Shown piece after piece: positions 25,155 to 55,907 of a DNA stretch of 64,000 bases (position 1 is the stretch's first letter; every line of letters starts with the position of its first letter). The stretch is from assembly GCA_012295275.1 (NCBI GenBank), contig CM022677.1, positions 8,880,014-8,944,013 on the forward strand, written 5' to 3'. Origin of the DNA: Chrysomallon squamiferum (lineage: Eukaryota > Mollusca > Gastropoda > Neomphalida > Peltospiridae). Under the pieces are notes generated by a model. It was not told where the DNA came from and did not search any database. It saw only the letters and a program-made list of their open reading frames with translations. The translations under genes and the position numbers were made by a program.

Positions 25155-27090
25155 GTAAATATATATGTATATACACACATACATATCTTACACACATATA
25201 CCCACTTAACGTATATTTCATTCTTTAGCTATCTAGATTTGACAAATTTCTCATTATTATATTTTTTTTCTTTTTTCTTTTTCTGCTGATAGTTAAAATA
25301 CAGTTGCCAAGTTTCATAATACTGTTTCTCATTATTTCAGATATTCCAGATTCCAAACCAGTCACAAGTTCTCTACAGGAATTAAGTCTGAACTCCAGTT
25401 GTTTAACCAACCAGCTGTTTGAGTTTCTGGTAGAACATTTCCATGGAAAACTCCTTTCTTTGAAAGACGTGGACATTGGAAATAATCCTGATCTTTCGAT
25501 ATCTGTCACTGATGATTTAGTTACGCTCACTTCAGGTATTTTTTTTTTTTAATTTTTAAAATTTTATAATATTTAAATATTTATCATAAATATTTTACTT
25601 AATCCTCATCTTTGTGTAGCTGTTATTGACTGTTTAGTTAAACTTACTTAGAAGATTAACTAAACTTTTTATTATGAAATAATTGTATGTAGACCTTTTT
25701 CATGTATTTAAATAAAAATAAATTATGCTCTTGGAAATTAACTCTCTCTCTCTCTCTCTCTCTCTGTCTTCATCTCTGACTCTTTTTTTTCTTTTCTCTC
25801 TCTCTCTTTCAGGCTTTCTTTTCTCCTAAACATTCTTTCTGTCTGTAAATTTTTCTTTTCTTTTATTTGTTTTCATTATCCATCATTATCTACCTCATGC
25901 TACTTAACACTCTCTCTTTCTTCTCTGTATTTACTTTCGTATTTATTCTTTGTCATTCTATTTGTAACTGTCTGGCATCTCAGTGTATTTGTCCACTGTC
26001 TGGTATTTAGGGTGAGTTTCTGTCTGACTTTGTATGTATGTCTCTATGTGTGTTTTAGTATGCATTGTATGTATATATACGAAAGATGAATTATTTTATT
26101 TTATTTCATTTTTATGAAGATGAATCAAATCAGAGTTCTGTTGAAAGGCTCACATACGGCATGAACGAAGCTGATGGACTCACAAAGAAACTGTCCACAG
26201 AGAAATTTACAAACTTGAAATATGTCAATTTAAGAAAAGCAAAACTAAACTCTAGTACTTTTGGACAATTACCTTTGTTGATGTCACTGACTCAGCTAGC
26301 AACCATTAACTTAGATGGGTTGAGAATGGCTGGTACAGAGGCAGTGAAAGCCATTTGTGGTCAGTAGTAGCCATTTGATTCATTAAAAGTAACTGTTACC
26401 TATTTTAATTTTGAAAATGTTTTTAAATAATGAATGCAATTTGATTAAGATTCTGAATTAAGAATATAAATAAATGTACACACAGACACACACACACATA
26501 CACATACAACCACATTTAACATATAAGTTGTTTCAAATATAAATTCAGTTCCTTTCTATGTTTCATTTGTCTCTTTTCTTGTTTATAAGTGAAGTGTTTT
26601 GGTTAAACTGACTTTGTTACTCTGGCTAATTTTAGAAACTCTACCAAATAGTCATGTGACAGCTTTAAGTGTTGGAGGTTGTTCATTGGCTGATGCAGAC
26701 CTTGACCCTGTCTGTCAAGCAATCAGAAATGGTGCACAACTGCACATGCTGAAGTTATCAGCCAATCGGATTACGGATGTGTTAATAACACAGTTTGTGG
26801 AGTCCATGTTGAAACATAAGAAACATCCACTCAGTGTTCTTGATTTATCTGATAATGCTGTATGTGGTTTTTTATTTATCATATTTACAAATAATGGTAT
26901 TTTCTCTTCATTTTTACTTATATCTACATCTTGCTCTGACTCTGAGTCTCTCTCTCTTCATCTGTCTTATATATATCATTTTCTCTCTCTCTCTGCCTTT
27001 TATAATGAACTTTGTAATTTTAGCTTTATATATTATATTTATATTCCAGAGAGTGAGTATGTATGTATCAACAGTAATGATAATAATTGT

Positions 27091-27123
<33 letters not shown>

Positions 27124-28802
27124 GTTGGTTGGTTTATATGTTTAACTGCTTTGTACAAAATACTCAGGTCTGTTTTATTTAAATTTAAGATTGGAACTGA
27201 TGGTGCTCTTAGTCTTTCTAAACTTTATACCACCAAGGGACACAACTCTGAGTTAAAGAGCTTGAATATTGGTGGAAACTCAGTAGGTAAGCTTGACATA
27301 AAATTAAATTAGTTTTAATACAAAATAATAAAAGCTTGCATGTTTCTGAGATTTATTATATTTATTTTTATTACTATACACACACAGAGGAGGAAAAATA
27401 ACACTTCTGAATAGCATCTTGTGTTTTATAATAGTAAAGTTTTCAGTTCTGTGATCATTTGTGACAGAGATGTAATTATCAGCAACATGTGATGTGGTGA
27501 TGATAGTAGTAATAGAAGTAGTAGTAATGTGAGATGATAATATGGTTGTAGTAATAGTAACATCAGCATTAGTAATAATAACAGCTTCTGTATATCAGTT
27601 GTAGTAGTAGCAGTAGCAAAGTAGTAGTAGTAATAATAATAATAATAATAGCTAACATAGTAGTGATAGTGAAAATAAAGGCTAATGTAGTAGTGTAGAA
27701 AAGGAGTTATCATAGCTGTAGTTGTAGTTATAGCTATTGAAGTAGCAGCAGCAGTAATAAGTAGTAGTAGTAGTAGTAATAGCTAGTGTGGCAGTAGTAA
27801 TAATAATAGCAGCTCTGCAGTATTAACAGAGCTGCAGTAGCTGTAGCAGCAATAGTCATAATTGTACTTCCTGCTTCCTTACATTTTATTTTTTAAATTA
27901 ACATTTTTTTTATTAATATTTTTTCCTATCAGGGAAGGAAGGACTGTTGTCACTGTTATCAGTTGTTGGGAAGTCATCACCATTGACAACATTGTATCTT
28001 AACAACCAGAAGAAAAACTTACAAGAAAATGAAATGGAAGAACTTTTCATAAAGCTGGCTGTTGCCATTGGTAATAAATAAATTTATTTTAAAAAAAAAC
28101 CCAATAAAAATAATAAAACAAACAACTAAATAAATAATGATGATTATGATAAAATTAACACAAACCTAACCCTAAATCTTACTTTACCCTAATCTAACCT
28201 AAGATAATCCAATGGTAAAAATATGAAAAAAAGAAGGAATACTAAATAAAAGGGTTTATTATTGTTAACACTGTTGTTGTTGTTGTTGTTGTTTTCTTTT
28301 AAAATTATTTATATAAATTTAATTAATTTTAAGGTCTCACTGTCAAGAAGTCAGGGGAGAAAATTGAATCATCTTGTAGTTGTCTCCCTTCAGTTGCAGA
28401 CAGCTTCCTGATTAAACTGACAGCACTTGGAGGATATCCTGGTAAACAGTTACGGTTATTTTTTTTTTTTTTTAACATTTATATGGTTCATATTTATTGA
28501 AATTTGTCATATCATTTATTTATTTATTTATTTATTTATTTATCTTCCTCTAGGAATGCTGGGTAATATGATGCATTGTCCAGCCATTCTCACAGATAAA
28601 GGAAACAGTCAACTTCTGACACTGTCACTAGGTGATGTCCTTGACATTGCAGCCACGTTGAAAGGTCATGGTGAGTGATTATATAGTATGTAGCTATCTA
28701 TCTTTCTTTCTATATATCTGTCTGTAATAATAATTGATTGTCTTTCTCATTATTTATTTCTATTTCTGTATTTTCTCTCTCTACATCTGTATGTTTTTAT
28801 CA

Positions 28803-28852
<50 letters not shown>

Positions 28853-31340
28853 CTGTCTTGTTGACTCTCTCACTGTCTCTGAATATCTCTCTCTTTCTCT
28901 CTCTCTCTCTCTCTGCTATAATAAATTAGGTAGAGCAAAAAGTGATAAAATTTATAAATTATCAAATTTCTAGACTCTAAGGAGTGTATTCTGTCTGTTG
29001 ATGAATGGAACACTATCACTGGGGCCAAAAAAGATGGAGAAGTACCTACCTGGCTTCAGGTAACAAAGAAAGTATATATGTGTGTTGTATTCTGTGTATG
29101 AATTTTTGAGTAGGTATATGTGCATTTGTAATTTTTGGGTAAATAGTTTTAAAAAATTATTATTATAACTACATTTCTTGTTCGCTTTATTTTCGCTCAA
29201 ACAAATATCTAGCTATCTATCTAGCGAGCGATGGAGAGAGAGAGAGATTGATTGATTGATTAATAAAAGTAACATTTCTTATTACCATACCAAACATATA
29301 TCTCACTTTACATTAGTTTATATTTTAACTCCAGCTAGCTGATCATCGTGCAAGGGCTGTGTATGCATTCAACCTGTCTGGCAATGCAAGTATTCAGAAA
29401 CTAGAATCTCTCTTTGACACGGAGGCAGACTGCTCTGTAGAGGAAGTAGTTCTTATGAAGGTGAAGATACCTTTTTTCTACATTTTTTTTTTATAATAAA
29501 AATCTGTTTTCATAGAAAAATTCAGAGGTAGCCAAGAAAAAGTTTTAATTAAATTGACAAACTATTTAGATTTTTTCTTTCTGTTTTTTTTTTTTTTAAT
29601 CTTCTATTTTTTTTTAATTGTAATTTTATTGTTAGTAATATTTTGTTTTATTATTATTATGATACTGTTTGGGTTTTCTTAACATTTTTATTATTACTAT
29701 TATTATTATTTTATGTATTCATCATTTTATTATAATTATTATTAATATTACTATTGCTGTTATTATTACCATTATTACTGTTATTATAATGTATTATTGT
29801 TATGATTACTACAACTACTGCTACAGCTACTACTGTTATTACTCTTACTAACCATCCTAATACCACTACTGCTAACACAGCCACCACTGCTACCACTACT
29901 ATATTATAAAAATTAATATTACTACTATCACTATTGCTATTATTACTACTGTTACTATTACTAGTATTAATACTGTAACTACTACACTGCTACTACTGCT
30001 GCTATTACTGTATTTCAAGGATCCAGTTACTCGTGCAAACAGTGGAATAGCATGGATACTAATGTCTGATTGTGCATCTGTAGACAAGGCTATAGATTAC
30101 TACAACAGAGGAGAGGTATTCCATTTAAATCATAATATAATATATGGAAGGAGAGGACACAAGATCTGAGAGTGTTTGTGTGTTTGTGTGCATGTGTCTA
30201 ACTGTGTATGTGTATGTTTGTCTGTCTGTTAACTAAATATCTACTGAGTAGTTTCAGTCAGGCTGGTCTCTGTGTTTGTCTGCCTACCTATCAATCTCTA
30301 TAAGAATAAATAACTTGCTAAATAAATAATCTGTGTGTCTCTGTATTCATTTGTATCCATCTAGTGGTCTATCTCTCTACCTATCTGTCACTTTATCTAT
30401 CATTCTGCGTGTCCATTTATAGATATGTCTAAACATATAATCTGTAAATAACTGCTTTCTGTTGTTTTCAAATCATTTTTTTCTCTATAAATGCTTCTGC
30501 CAGTTGTTCTACTATGATTATTATGAATAATTAACAATATTTGTTATTACTATATCAAAGTTAAGATATTTGGACAACCATTCATAGTGTCAAGAATTAA
30601 CATAAAAGTTGACGATGTTAAAAGTACAGAACTGGAGGCAAAAGTCAGGTATAGTGATGATGTCATAGCCTTTTTATTTCTCTCTCAATATCTCTGATTT
30701 TCTCCTAACCTCTCTGATTCTCTCTTTCACTTTCTTTCTTTCTTTCTTTCTTCTCTTTCTCCCTGTTCATGTGTATATTCATAACTAGGTGTGTCTGTTC
30801 TACATCTGGTTTAACAAAAATAACAATTTCCACCATCCTCCAGTCTTAATGATTTTTTATAATGCTCTGATCAGCATTTTCTGATACATAGAATAACATG
30901 ATAAAATATGCTGTTAATATTTATGTGCTAATGAGACGCCATACACACAAAAAAACAACCTTTAATGGTATTTAAATAAAAAACGAAAAAAGAAAACAGA
31001 TTCCTTTCATTTCATAAATGCATGTATTAATATCTTCTGCTCATAAAATGATGTGCACTATATGAATGAATGAATGAATAAGGACAACTGAGCACAAGAA
31101 TCGTCGACTTGTTGAGAAACAAAGGTAAATATATTACGAACTATACAAACAATACCTAATTACATTAATATTAAATATTGAAATGTTTTTCTCAGACAAG
31201 AAGTGGAGAAGAGGATGAAAGTGAGACAAGCTGAAGATTCAGCTCATCATGAGCTAATTCTGCGGAACACAGAAGAGTCATGGAAACGTCATGCTTACAG
31301 ATTAGCTCACCCTGCATACGCTGACGGCAGAATTTGGTGA
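21556..31340 (+). CDS. LRR protein with C-terminal RRM-like domain, unrecognised family
   Basis: Nineteen exons join in phase to 939 residues: 21556-22029, 22673-22798, 23367-23503, 23911-24052, 24446-24574, 24923-25037, 25341-25535, 26120-26359, 26636-26859, 27190-27286, 27933-28070, 28334-28441, 28554-28670, 28974-29059, 29335-29460, 30020-30115, 30566-30648, 31083-31124, 31196-31340. It starts MGFISSK, fitting an N-myristoylation signal, then a Ser/Thr/Pro-rich stretch to about 110. Ribonuclease-inhibitor-like leucine-rich repeats run from about 130 to 700 (LNLSGNSFG, LDVSSNSLGND, LDLSSNGLSD, LNISSNQ, LDLSDNA). Residues about 780-868 show a beta-alpha-beta-beta-alpha-beta RRM pattern, with VYAFNL at RNP2 and SGIAWILM at the RNP1 position. 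A charged helix-prone tail ends in AYADGRIW. An acceptor-like sequence lies 7 bp before the ATG. AATAAA occurs at 32235. The function is unknown; a protein scaffold that binds RNA is only an inference. Confidence 0.85.
23732..23778. repeat. (TC)n microsatellite in intron 3
   Basis: Short TC array between exons 3 and 4 of the LRR-RRM gene; ATTT tetramers follow at about 23873-23906, directly before the exon 4 acceptor. Confidence 0.9.
24217..24260. repeat. (GT)n microsatellite in intron 4
   Basis: GT dinucleotides between exons 4 and 5 of the LRR-RRM gene. Triplet TTA arrays at about 24778-24897 precede exon 6. Confidence 0.9.
25083..25152. repeat. (TC)n microsatellite in intron 6
   Basis: TC array beginning 45 bp after the exon 6 donor of the LRR-RRM gene. 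Confidence 0.95.
27480..27870. repeat. Degenerate (GTA)n triplet tract in intron 10
   Basis: GTA, AAT and CAG triplets over about 390 bp between exons 10 and 11 of the LRR-RRM gene; no exon seen in it. Confidence 0.8.
28807..28849. repeat. (TC)n microsatellite in intron 13
   Basis: TC array with a second degenerate TC run to about 28915, upstream of exon 14 of the LRR-RRM gene. Confidence 0.9.
30821..30916. repeat. Dispersed repeat, copy in intron 17
   Basis: About 95 bp closely matching 31731-31826 in the same gene's 3' UTR, sharing CTTAATGATTTTTTA, CAGCATTTTCTGAT and GAATAACATGATAAAATATG in order. The copies lie about 910 bp apart in the same orientation. Confidence 0.8.
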
Positions 31341-32245
31341 CAGCAACTGTATAGCTTATCTGATGAAAGAATATTATTAATAATATGTTCATTATTTTCA
31401 GAAATAGATTAAATATTTTTTTGTCCCACTTGTCTGATAAAACAGATTATTAATAACATATCCAGTTTTTTCTGTTATATACAATAATAGTTTTTTATAC
31501 CATTCAGTATTTTCTTGATAGATAATTATCAGTTCAACTTGATGATGATTAAAAAAAGCCCTATAGAAAAATTTCTTGTACAAAGAATGATAATTTCAAT
31601 CATTCAGTTAATCTGATGATTGGAGGTGATTGTTACTGCTCTACCCAGTATTTTCTCATACAGAAAATGATGATTTATCATCCACCTTATCTGATGATAC
31701 AGTTATTGCTACTCTATCTGAAAGAGAGAATAACAATTTCTACCATCCTCCTGTCTTAATGATTTTTTAATGCTATATTCAGCATTTTCTGATCCACAGA
31801 ATAACATGATAAAATATGCTGTTAATTCGCACACTAATATTAATATTAATGTGCTGATAAAATACATGGACAAAAGATTATTTTTATTAGATTCTTGTTT
31901 TCAGTTTGATCTTTATCTTTGTTGTTTTCATTGACCAGTTATTATATGAAGTAGTTATTGATAATATCCGTTATTATTTATTAAATTTATGTTCTGCATT
32001 GTATGTGTGGGGATGTATGTCAGTATGTATGTTGGTATGTGTCTGCATGTATATGTGTCTGTGTGTGTATGTCAGTGTGTATATGTTCTTGGGTATTTTC
32101 TGTTGTGATAGTAATGTAATGTTTGTTTATGTTATTTTCTGTGTTTGTTTTGTTTCTTGTATGTGTATGTGAGTTAACATGCATTTATGTGCCTGTATAT
32201 ATAAGCTTATAATAGAACATAAACTTGGTTAGCAAATAAAGCATA
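31341..32245 (+). other. Probable 3' UTR of the LRR-RRM gene
   Basis: Non-coding AT-rich sequence after the TGA at 31338-31340. It contains several related TCTGAT...CAGTATTTTCT modules between 31360 and 31830, including the 31731-31826 copy of the intron 17 repeat. A polyadenylation hexamer AATAAA lies at 32235-32240 and later ones near 32563. The true cleavage site is not visible. Confidence 0.55.
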
Positions 32246-32249
32246 AAAT

Positions 32250-34524
32250 CAGTTTATTTAGCAGAATTTAAAAAAAAAAAACAGGTGTCTAGATTAATTT
32301 TTAATACTAGCTCCTCTTAAATAAAGTAATTAATTATTCAATGTAATAATTTAAAACAGTGAAAAAAATAAAAATAAGTAACAGCTGTACTTAAATTATA
32401 TTTTCTTTTACATTATTTTTGTTATTTGTTTATAATGCACATGTAATTTGACAGTATCAGTATTATGTTTTTATAGTCATTTTTAATTATTTATTTTTAT
32501 TTTGTTACAATTTTTCTACTGAATTTGATTTTTTTAATTCATTGTTACTGAATCTTGGTAAATAAAAAAGATATAAAATTGTTTTCAGTCTGTTTATTAT
32601 TATTATTATTTTTTTTTTTACTTTGGATGGGAAATTGTATTTAACCATTTCTTTAATTTATATGTTTTAACGATTTATAATTAATGGGCCAGCTATAATT
32701 AAAGTTTTATCAAAATAGAGTTATTTCCCTTATGAAAATTATTATCGATGTTCAGTTGCTCGTAATATCATAACTTAATAATAATAATAATAATAATTAC
32801 TTATAATTACTTACAATGATTATAATAAACTAACAAATAAATAAATAATATTAACTGATAATACTAAAACAGGTTTATTTCTGATTCAAATAAAAAATGT
32901 AACATTTTTTTTTTTTTATCTACATGTTGGGGTATTGATTAAAACAAAATAAAACTAATAATATGTTAACTTTGTGAAGCTAATAAATGTACAAAATGGA
33001 GTCCAAAAATTATTAAAATCCTCATTCAGTTCTCAGTATGTAGATAATACCAGAAAAGTTATATTTATTCATTTATTCTTAAATATTAATCAAGAAGAAA
33101 CAGAGGGACAGATATATATATATATATATATATATAGTAAATACAAATTTTCAAGTCAATAAAATAATAATGATAAATAGTGAATGAAAGTACAAGATTT
33201 GATTATAAGTATTAAGTTAACATAAATTTTAAACAGAGTAACAAGTGTTGTTTCAAAATATTTCATGGAACAAGCAAAAATGTCATAACAATAATAATGT
33301 ATTTAAATATGTACAGAATTAAAAACTACTATTGTATGTGTGTATGTGTGTGTGCATGTGAATAAACAAGCACAGACACAAATACACACATGCAAAAATA
33401 CCATATATTTATATAAATTTCTGCATGGTTTATAAGATATATTTATTATATAAAACATATCTGATGGAGGTTTTTTTGGTCCTGATTGTATCAGTAAAAT
33501 TAATTATAAAATTCTACTAAAATGTATTTATTATTAAATTGTCTCATGCACATCAAGCAGTATTAATTTAAATTCAAAAGTAATAATAATTGTGTGAATT
33601 ATCAGTTTAGGTCTATTGGAGAAAAAAAATGGAATGATTTACTTTTAAAAAGAAGAAAAAACTAATAAATATTAAAAATAACTACAATGATAATAAATGA
33701 ATAAATAAATGAATAAAAAAAATAATAACTACCATAATGACAATGACTGTAATAAATAACTAATTAATAAAAAATATGCTATTAATATTACTAATATAAC
33801 AACAATAATTACTACAAAAATCATTTTTAAAAATCTACTAAATGATAATTAAATATTGCTAGACAAGTTAAATTAGTTTTTATTTCATTTTTTTTTTTTT
33901 CTTCATTAAGTGATGCTGAAGATGCATAAAACATAAGCAATAGGGAAATGGACGCTCCCCGATTTTCTTGTCTCAATGTATATATATTTCTGAACTAGAA
34001 CTAACTCGCAATAGATCAATAGGAATTTCTTATTAAATTTTAATAAATGTATAAATTTCACACTAGTGTACACGTGTAAATATACTTACTGGTACAAACA
34101 GTGTCTTCAGATGGATAAAGAAATAATCGAATATGAAAACATTCAGCATGATAATTATACGTCTGCTCCCCTCATCTTTTCAGTCTCGGTCTAACAAACG
34201 TCAGGTCCATTTCTGTCACTGGAGTTGCAGCGTACCTACAGTTTATCAACCTGAGCCTATCCTACGTTCCTAAACCTATTTCCATCACTAGAGAGCAGTA
34301 TTAGATTACTGACTTCATTTATAATAAAATGTTTTTATTGTATGTTTTTTTTAAAAAAATTGAACGAGACCACAGCAGCTGTTACATATACATAAAACTG
34401 ACGTCAGATTGTTTCGATAAACTAAGAGTTTTTGTTCGCTTTATTGAAAAGCCATGACATAAATGATAAATTGATGTTATGGAATAGATTAAATTAAAAT
34501 CTACATTTATTCAGTTATCTTCTT

Positions 34525-34600
<76 letters not shown>

Positions 34601-34930
34601 TTTCACTTTGAATTTGTATTAAACTTTTAATATTCATAGTTCTAATATATATTTTTTTTTTATTATTTGTTACTGTTATTTATGTTGGCTTTTAACTGAT
34701 GGACATTTTTAAAAAAATAATAAAATAAAATAAATAAATAAAAGTTTATGAGAAAAGAGCACTTCTGTGAACTCTTAAAATTTTAGTTCAGATAAAAACA
34801 AAAATTAATAATGACAAAAAGTTAAAAACAAAAAACAAAGAGATCACCACAAGAATATGTGTTCTTAAATACGAAAATGAAAAGAAAAAGGAATAAATTA
34901 AATCTACAATGGAATGTTAACTAGAAATGA
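32250..34930. other. Intergenic region between convergent genes
   Basis: AT-rich DNA between the LRR-RRM gene and the calexcitin-like gene, which end facing each other. It contains short TA, TAAA and (TTA)n arrays (about 33113-33137 and 34554-34598) and a CRE palindrome at 34399-34406. About 34130-34320 has more balanced composition, but no exon or RNA gene was recognised. Confidence 0.5.
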
Positions 34931-34936
34931 TTGTTT

Positions 34937-46433
<11,497 letters not shown>

Positions 46434-47537
46434 TATTAGTTTCCAAGTTGTTAACTTCGGTAAACAAAAAGTGTCACTTAAAGCACATTTTACAAAATAT
46501 CAGATATTTTTGTTTTTAAACACTGTAGTGCTTGCCCGTATGTGCACACATCACATGAATAAATCGTAGGTAAAACAGAAAAAACGATTTCTATGTATGC
46601 GTTTATATACAGCGCAGTAACTGTATTTAATAATCGTATTTATACCACAAACATGTTTAAAAATCTACAAGTGTAATTGAAAAAAAAAAAACTATACGAA
46701 ACGATAAATTTCTAATGCTAACAAACAGGGTTTTTCGTCTACCGTGGTTTTCATAATAAAAAATATAAAACCGGTTTGAACTTGTATAAGTAACGGTGTC
46801 GTGCTCTCGCTGTATCTGCAGTTAGGAAAATAAGAGAACAGTTTATGGGTGTAGTTGGAAGGAATAAATTGATTATTCACTGATACACACAGATATATAT
46901 ATATACACAAATAAACAGAATTTAAAAACTCAGACGAAAAGCCCCACGCACATGTACGCTGATATATCTGGTAAAATGAGTTAGAAATATTATATCGTTT
47001 TGATTTATTGATTTCTACAAACTCTGTGGGTGTATATTCATTATATACAAACATGCATACAATCATACATATACATACATACATACATGCATACATACAT
47101 ACATACACGCATACACATGATCATGATAATTATGATGATTATTTAACAAAGAGAGAGAGAGCGTTATAAAAACAAAAAACATTCAATCTTTATAGCTCCA
47201 GTCTATAGAATAACTCTTTGTGGTAGAATAACAATAACAAAAATAATTTGGACATATGCGGGCTGCTTCTGGGAATATATATATATAAATTATATAGTTT
47301 TAATACATGCTTGTTGCGCTTCATCGAGTATGCTAACATTAATCAATGGACCGATAAAAATACTGACCTCGGGTCATTCGTGAAAGGCCATAATCAGCAC
47401 TGTACTCGGGTCAATGTTTGTAAACAATTCTTTGTTATTTTTATTTCTCATACGACCTACTATGTGTCCTTGAATGAATACTCTTGCGAATATTTCAAAC
47501 CGGACGATTTGTTTGTATGTATTGTATTGTCCTGAGC

Positions 47538-47634
<97 letters not shown>

Positions 47635-47661
47635 AAATATGTATGTGAAAGTATATGTATA

Positions 47662-47705
<44 letters not shown>

Positions 47706-48150
47706 GCGCGTCTGTATGAACAGAATAAAGATTTGAATTTATTAATTAATAATATTGAAAAATATAATCGATATATTTCAAATTATAAAATATTTATTCT
47801 GCTAAAACAAAATGAATGGCATGAACATCATTAATTATGATAAAACATACGTAAATAAGCGTGTATATAAAAAGAAATACGAAACAAAAATATACCAGTA
47901 TAATAAAACAATTATGTATATGTGTGTATGTATCTGTATGTGAGAGTTTGTGGGTATGTGTGTATGACTATGTATGTGATATGAGGGTGTATGACTGTGT
48001 GTATATCTGTCTGTGGGTGTGCTTTTGTACGTTTATCTACGTAAGTCTGAAAATTCGAGAGGCCAACATTCTTGAATGGCATTATGATTGAAAGAAAACA
48101 CTTCAACACTGAAAACATTCACTGTTAACTGATTTCAAACTCTGCTCCAC
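46434..48150. other. Intergenic: calexcitin-like 5' flank and lectin-gene 3' flank
   Basis: About 46434-46640 should carry the leader and promoter of the calexcitin-like gene. (GA)n occupies 47544-47632 and (GT)n about 47667-47703. AATAAA on the minus strand near 47793 could serve the lectin gene. Two open frames here (46692-47108 minus, 47248-47535 plus) lack splice signals and recognisable domains. Confidence 0.5.
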
Positions 48151-48152
48151 TC

Positions 48153-53172
<5,020 letters not shown>

Positions 53173-53517
53173 CTTTAGAATCTTAGTTCACTTTTTAACG
53201 TCTGAGAAATGGTTTTTCATATATAATCTGAAAAAGGTGAAAAGATGTAAATAGTTTAAACATTGCTGATGAAAGATGGAAATTAGAAAGTAAAGGTGAA
53301 GACGAAGATGAAAAAGATGATTGTCTACCAATCTGATTATCTGTCTGTCTGCCTGTCTGCCTGTCTCTGTCTATCATCCATCCATCCATCCATCCATCCA
53401 TCTATCTATCCATCCATCTAGCTTTCTATCTAGCTATATAACTGTCTGTCTGTCTGTCTATCTTGATATTTACCTATCTGCTACCAATTATATCTAACTG
53501 TCTATCTATATGTTTGC

Positions 53518-53549
<32 letters not shown>

Positions 53550-54161
53550 AAGAACACAAGTATTATTAAAAAATCACTTAATACCCAACATTCTAGGCTA
53601 CTTTCGTTAATAAAATCAGTGCTCTCTATACATTACTTAACATCTGAAAACCTAACAAACTAGTAGTAATTTTAAAATAAACGACTCTAAAGACATCACT
53701 GATATTACCCCAAAACACCACTATAACTAAATAATTATAATAAATATATAAAAACCTTATGAGAGATATATGACGTATGATCTATCTAATTTTTCCTCAC
53801 CGTCCAATTCACCTACCTCTATTAACCCCAGATTTGCAAGATATGGACTTACTACGCCGGGCAGATATCAGAGCCTGTATCCGTAAATATTACTGCAGCT
53901 ATTTTGTAATGTTTATCTGTTTGTGTTTTGTTCTGGCTCACGGCTCAGTCCCTGGTGGCTAATGTTTACATGTTGTTCGTGTACAGTTTCTCTTTGTTTT
54001 GTTGATTTTACAATTAATGTATAAATATTTAAAACACACAGCAGAGAGTCAAAACACTCAGTGACCATTGGTTGTTAGAAATCCATCTATCTGTCTATTT
54101 ATCTATCTATCTGTCTATATATCTATCTACATATCTATCTATTTATCTGTCTACCAGATTA

Positions 54162-54216
<55 letters not shown>

Positions 54217-54251
54217 GTCTATATATATCTATCTATCTGTCTACCAGATTA

Positions 54252-54287
<36 letters not shown>

Positions 54288-54349
54288 TCTATCTGTCTAT
54301 ATATATATATCTACCTATCTATCTATATATCTGTGTATCTGTCTACCAG

Positions 54350-54381
<32 letters not shown>

Positions 54382-55806
54382 CCTCTCTATCTGTTTATCT
54401 ATATATCTAGCTATATATCTATATATCGGTCTACCAGATTATCTGTCTATCTGTCTGCCTGTCTATCTATCTATTTGTCTATCTATCTATTTACCAGTCT
54501 AACTATTTACCAGGCTCTATAATCTATCGTCTGCCTATCTTTTGTATGGATGTGTCTCTATGTATCTATTAATTCACCTATCTTCTCTCTATGGCTATCT
54601 TTCTACCTACCTATCTGCCAATCCCTCTGTTTATATATCTATTGATTTATTCATCTATTTCTCAGTTTAATTATCTCACTCTGTCTGTCGGTCTGTCGGT
54701 CTGTCGGTCCTTCTATTTTTGAAAAAACTAAAAAAGAATGTTTTCCGAATATTCAGGACGTTTGATGGTAAATTTAGTCTGGACTGTTTTAGGACCTGTA
54801 GTACTCTCAAATTGTAGTATTCCTAATTTGCTAAGCGATTTGAAAGAAATACATATTTACATATAATTAACAGTTATCAGTTAGCTGATCAAGAGAACAC
54901 GAATAATAACATGATGGGCTTTTTACCCTGCGAAGCATGTTACTACAGAATAATGTTAAGATCCTTCATCAACTAACAATCGCAAAACTGTTGCTTCTAG
55001 TTCTTAATGACGGACATTTTGAATCTTTCTTAGATTTATAAAAAAATTAAAATGGTTTATCACCTACAGAAATGTTTTTATTAGAACAAAAACTTCGTGT
55101 ATTCGCCCTAGCTTCTGAATACTCACAATATGAATAAATGTATTTGAATGGTAAAATTTTGCTAACGATTAAGTTTGACGGTGGCCATTTTTAAAAATGG
55201 TTGTTTTAGCTAATCACTTTCAATTATTTTGCACGTAACATCTCTAGCATAATTCCTGGCAGTCAACATAAAGAGAATTAGTTCACGCATGAAAAAACTT
55301 GATTATTCAAGGTCTCTTGTTCCATTGACTGATAATTGCCAAGTGCGTTTTGTAAAATATTTGTTTTTATATATCTCCCTTCCTTCAGATCCCTCTTGCA
55401 AATTAATGATACTTAAACTGAGAGTACTACTAGTCATAAATATCTTCACTCTGTCATTCTCTCTCACTTTTTTTTTTATCTCTCTGTGAATGTTTGTGTA
55501 TATGTAAATACACATATTTGCACACAGAGACACACACACACAACACTAAGACACAACTCTCACACACACACATACACACGCACACTCAGACTCACTCTCT
55601 CACACACACACACACAAATACAAACATACATTCGTATATCTTTTTATTATCTTTTCTTAACATTCTGGCTCGTTTCAAACAATTATTTTTAGACGACCCA
55701 GTCTACTGAAACTTTTTCATGGATCAATTCGTCATTATTTTAATAGACTCAGTCTTACGAAACATTGTATATCAACTTTAATCTCTATACATATAATAAT
55801 AATAAT

Positions 55807-55839
<33 letters not shown>

Positions 55840-55853
55840 ATTATTAATAGGAC

Positions 55854-55907
<54 letters not shown>

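Noticed and set aside
53777-53962. 61-residue plus-strand frame with a hydrophobic middle
   Set aside because: No promoter, signal-peptide logic, homologue or splice partner was recognised.
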